This document shows positions 33,487 through 35,456 of a stretch of 35,456 nucleotides of DNA, piece by piece. The translations under genes and the position numbers were made by a program. The stretch comes from an uncultured Oscillospiraceae bacterium. GTDB taxonomy: Bacteria; Bacillota; Clostridia; Oscillospirales; Oscillospiraceae. The notes beneath the pieces are model-generated. The model saw only the letters and a list, made by a program, of their open reading frames with translations. It was not told the origin of the DNA and ran no database searches. Numbering within the stretch: position 1 is the first letter of the stretch; every line of letters starts with the position of its first letter. The DNA lies in the NCBI GenBank assembly GCA_934589225.1, contig CAKTNS010000029.1, positions 1-35,456 on the forward strand, read 5' to 3'.

Positions 33487-34242
33487 ATGAAGAAAACATA
33501 CGGTATCTTGCTTCTGACCCTTTTACTATCTTTCGTCCTCATGGGGTGCGGGAAAGAGGAAGAACGGTTGAGTATCGCAACGGAAGCTGCTGAGACAGAA
33601 ACGGCAAGTTATGGAACAACGACTGCGGCTACCGAGGAGGAGATCCCCTCGGAACTTCCCTACAAGCCAGGGCAGATGGGCGTTTATGTGATGGCAGACC
33701 CAGAGATCGAGGCCGACTCGGAGGTGCTGGACAGCATCAGCTTTGATGCAACGGACGGGTCGGTGGACTTGAACCGTTACCATGTTTCCAATCGTCAGCA
33801 TGATTTGGTCAAAAACGGAATGCAAGTGGGAGGATTCATCCTGATTGACATTCCGAGGGAAATGCTGACCGATGCGGCGGAAAGCTTTGACGGATTCAAA
33901 GCTCTGGCAGAATATGTTGGGAAAAAGGTCCTACCGGATGTATATCCTGGAAAAGCCATAATCGGCGGGGGCGGTCATACCACAGGTGGGTCAAATAACA
34001 GCTTTGTGGCAATTACCTATCAAATGGGAGAGGGAATTGGCAAAGCACAGCAATGGCACCGAATCTATGTGGGTGAAAAATACTGCTATGATTTTTGGTT
34101 TGACCAAACCTGGTTTTCCGACGGTGGCGGAGCCATTATGGAAAGCCTTACTGCCGCAGATATTAAACCGGAACGGAACCGAGAAGCTGTTTTCCACTGG
34201 ACCGTAGAAGAAGTAGAGAAACAGGGGAAATTTGTGTTCTGA
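33487..34242 (+). CDS. Hypothetical lipoprotein
   Basis: A 251-residue exported protein. A lipoprotein signal peptide (Lys-Lys, hydrophobic core) ends in LMGC at about residue 21. A Thr/Glu-rich linker (about 25-55) and a globular domain of about 190 residues with no motif I recognise follow. AGAGG precedes the ATG. It lies 84 bp after the VanX-M14 gene and 12 bp before an ABC ATPase fragment, so it may belong to a former envelope-stress or transport operon. The base composition is more AT-rich than the nitrogen block. Confidence 0.75.
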   Translation: MKKTYGILLLTLLLSFVLMGCGKEEERLSIATEAAETETASYGTTTAATEEEIPSELPYKPGQMGVYVMADPEIEADSEVLDSISFDATDGSVDLNRYHVSNRQHDLVKNGMQVGGFILIDIPREMLTDAAESFDGFKALAEYVGKKVLPDVYPGKAIIGGGGHTTGGSNNSFVAITYQMGEGIGKAQQWHRIYVGEKYCYDFWFDQTWFSDGGGAIMESLTAADIKPERNREAVFHWTVEEVEKQGKFVF

Positions 34243-34254
34243 GAGGGGACGGAC

Positions 34255-34470
34255 ATGGAAGTTAAAATATCCGAATTGACGAAAACATTTGGAAAAGCAA
34301 CAGCCGTAAATCGGGTAAGCTATGCTTTCCATAGCGGCGTATATGGTCTACTGGGGGTGAATGGTGCAGGTAAAACAACGTTGATGCGGATGCTCACCAC
34401 TCTTTTGAATCCGACCTCCGGAACGGTAACTTGGAATGGTCAGGATGTTGTGCAGTTGGATAAGCGGTAG
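34255..34470 (+). pseudogene. Truncated ABC-transporter ATPase
   Basis: Only 71 codons of an ABC ATP-binding protein that normally has 220-300. The start (MEVKISELTKTFGKATAVN), Walker A GVNGAGKTT and the TSGTVTWNGQDV strand are well preserved. A stop then falls before the Q-loop, and no signature, Walker B or permease follows in any frame. The DNA after the stop (to about 34560) reads as unrelated sequence, so this is a deletion remnant rather than a single frameshift. The ribosome site GAGGGGA is intact. An antitoxin gene begins about 140 bp later. Confidence 0.85.
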
Positions 34471-34560
34471 GAATTTACGGCAATACGCAGGTTTATCACA
34501 TTCGAAACTCCGAGGCCAAATCCAGATTTTTAAAGGCATCCTCCGTCCCCTATATTTTGC

Positions 34561-34589
34561 TTGCATTTTGTACATAATAATGCTATTAT
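34561..34589 (+). promoter_or_regulatory. Promoter and possible operator of the toxin-antitoxin operon
   Basis: TTGCAT (34561-34566), a 17-bp spacer, TATTAT (34584-34589). An inverted repeat ATAATA-ATGC-TATTAT (34574-34589) covers the -10, a fitting site for autorepression by the antitoxin. Confidence 0.65.
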
Positions 34590-34613
34590 AGTGACATGAA
34601 AGGAGGCGGTACT

Positions 34614-34877
34614 ATGCCACAAATTCGTCCTATCACTGATCTTCGGAATACGACTGAAATTTCTGACATCTGCCACGCCAAACGGGAGCCGGTTTTTATC
34701 ACGAAAAACGGCTACGGCGATCTGGTCATTATGAGCATGGAAGCCTATGAGGATCTGATCGACACGGCCTCCATGGACGCTGCCATTGGAAGAGCGGAAT
34801 CCGAATACGCCAGAACGCACGAATCCCATGATGCCCGCACCGCCCTGGCTTCCCTGCGGAGGAAGCACTTTGGATAA
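34614..34877 (+). CDS. Phd/YefM-family antitoxin
   Basis: An 87-residue protein. The N-terminal half (PQIRPITDLRNTTEISDICH, then EPVFITKNGYGDLVIMSMEAYE) is the Phd/YefM DNA-binding fold that dimerises on operator repeats. The C-terminal part (about 55-87) would wrap the toxin. The ATG at 34614 is 8 bases after AAAGGAGG; an in-frame ATG at 34596 precedes the ribosome site. It overlaps the toxin reading frame by 8 bases, as is usual for such pairs, and probably represses its own promoter. Confidence 0.9.
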   Translation: MPQIRPITDLRNTTEISDICHAKREPVFITKNGYGDLVIMSMEAYEDLIDTASMDAAIGRAESEYARTHESHDARTALASLRRKHFG

Positions 34878-35172
34878 ATACGAAGTTCGCTTGATGAATC
34901 AGGCGTTGCAAGACTTGGATGACATTTATGCCTATATCGCAGGCAATCTGCTGGAATCAGGGGTTGCCACAGAAATGGTCGATGCCTTGGAATCCCAAAT
35001 CCTATCCCTGGAATACCTGCCATATCGCTGCTCAGAGCGCCGCACCGGCTCTTTTGCAAACAGCGGATATCGGCAGCTTATGGTCAAAAACTACATTGTT
35101 ATTTATCGTGTTGACGAAGCAAACAAGCAAGTTTTCGTTGTGACTGTACGCTACGCCAGAAGTTCATTTTAA
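34870..35172 (+). CDS. RelE/ParE-superfamily toxin
   Basis: A 100-residue small basic protein with the RelE/ParE pattern: LMNQALQDLDDIYAYIAGNL at the N-terminus, then central LEYLPYRCSER, then YRQLMVKNYIVIYRVDE and a final VVTVRYARSSF. These toxins either cut mRNA in the ribosome or poison gyrase; the sequence does not settle which. The best start is TTG 34870, because GGAGGA (34858-34863) is 6 bases upstream and it overlaps the antitoxin stop. The first ATG (34894) would remove the first strand. Confidence 0.85.
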   Translation: MDKYEVRLMNQALQDLDDIYAYIAGNLLESGVATEMVDALESQILSLEYLPYRCSERRTGSFANSGYRQLMVKNYIVIYRVDEANKQVFVVTVRYARSSF

Positions 35173-35209
35173 GAAAGCCGGAGGGGAAAGTCTCTCCGGC
35201 TTTCTTCGT
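35171..35209 (+). terminator. Terminator of the toxin-antitoxin operon
   Basis: A 13-bp stem AAGAAAGCCGGAG (35171-35183) with 35194-35206. The T-rich 3' arm TTTCTTCGTT serves as the tail. Confidence 0.8.
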
Positions 35210-35211
35210 TT

Positions 35212-35270
35212 CGTGCGCTCACCGGGCGCACGAATACAAGGCAGCGGGACGAAAAAGCCTGCTGCCTTGT
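35212..35270. other. Two intergenic hairpins
   Basis: CGTGCGC/GCGCACG (35212-35218 with 35226-35232) and ACAAGGCAGC/GCTGCCTTGT (35236-35245 with 35261-35270). The second may end the minus-strand gene at 35289, but its T-run is poor on that strand. Confidence 0.45.
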
Positions 35271-35288
35271 GTCATTGGATTGTGTTTT

Positions 35289-35456
35289 TTACAGTGTTCT
35301 CAGCAAGAATGCCATATACAGCGGGAGTGTCAAAACCTGGCCCATGCGTCCGACATTATAATCTCCCAGCTTGATTGCACTGCTTACATGGTACTTTTCC
35401 GGATGGTTCAGAATCGTCTTTGTACTCTTGATATTTCCGGTTGCCGCCTTTACCTC
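35289..35456 (-). CDS. C-terminal fragment of a DUF4143-type (AAA ATPase-linked) protein, cut by the window edge
   Basis: 55 codons and a stop (TAA, 35291-35289) remain on the minus strand; the rest lies beyond the window. The residues include EVKAATGNIKSTK, then SSAIKLGDYNVGRMG and LTLPLYMAFLLRTL. Together they match the end of the DUF4143 domain, which often follows an AAA ATPase and carries an EVK motif like restriction-type nuclease folds. Function is unsettled; such genes are common in accessory DNA. The assignment rests on a short stretch. Confidence 0.6.
   Translation of the reverse strand, partial: EVKAATGNIKSTKTILNHPEKYHVSSAIKLGDYNVGRMGQVLTLPLYMAFLLRTL

Overview
The window looks like a GC-rich Gram-positive gut Clostridium relative, most likely the Oscillospiraceae (order Eubacteriales). 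The basis is gene content (GSIII, GSI with an adjacent ANTAR protein, the CD1247-type zinc-ribbon protein after efp, YesL, YqeG), strong AGGAGG ribosome-binding sites and consensus sigma-A promoters. The genus cannot be fixed from sequence alone.

Layout. 1-640 has no gene but holds a foldback, MITE-like repeat. 0.75-7.2 kb is a mixed block: an SDR-family protein with a C-terminal zinc-ribbon-like tail, a YesL/DUF624 membrane protein, a shortened UvrA paralogue, an internally deleted YoaP-type remnant and an XRE regulator with a membrane domain. 7.3-25.3 kb is one large nitrogen block: purF-carA-carB, asnB, glnA (GSI) with an ANTAR antiterminator gene, and glnN (GSIII)-gltB-gltD. Every enzyme here makes or consumes glutamine or glutamate. 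25.4-29.3 kb is housekeeping: a conserved hypothetical gene, yqeG, an M24 peptidase, efp, an acidic zinc-ribbon protein, tRNA-Met and tRNA-Trp. From 29.3 kb the content becomes accessory: an Agr/ComD-like LytTR two-component pair, a VanX-SH3-M14 fusion lipoprotein, another lipoprotein, a truncated ABC ATPase, a Phd/YefM-RelE toxin-antitoxin pair and, at the edge, the C-terminus of a DUF4143-type protein. From about 31.4 kb the DNA is visibly more AT-rich.

Main observation. The four nitrogen transcription units (purF-carAB, asnB, glnA-ANTAR, glnN-gltBD) each start from a clear sigma-A promoter. Each then carries the same leader: a small hairpin with a six-base loop (AAGGAC, AAAGGT, AAGGAT, AAGGAA), whose loop and flanks form the 5' arm of a rho-independent terminator just before the structural gene. 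A at loop position 1 and G at position 4 are the known marks of ANTAR-protein RNA targets, and the only ANTAR gene in the window lies among these units, directly behind glnA. I infer a local antitermination regulon in which this protein gates glutamine synthesis (GSI, GSIII/GOGAT) and glutamine use (PurF, carbamoyl-phosphate synthase, AsnB). The ANTAR protein has Asn where a response regulator has its phospho-accepting Asp, and the GSI next to it has lost a C-terminal segment and seems to lack the catalytic flap Glu.
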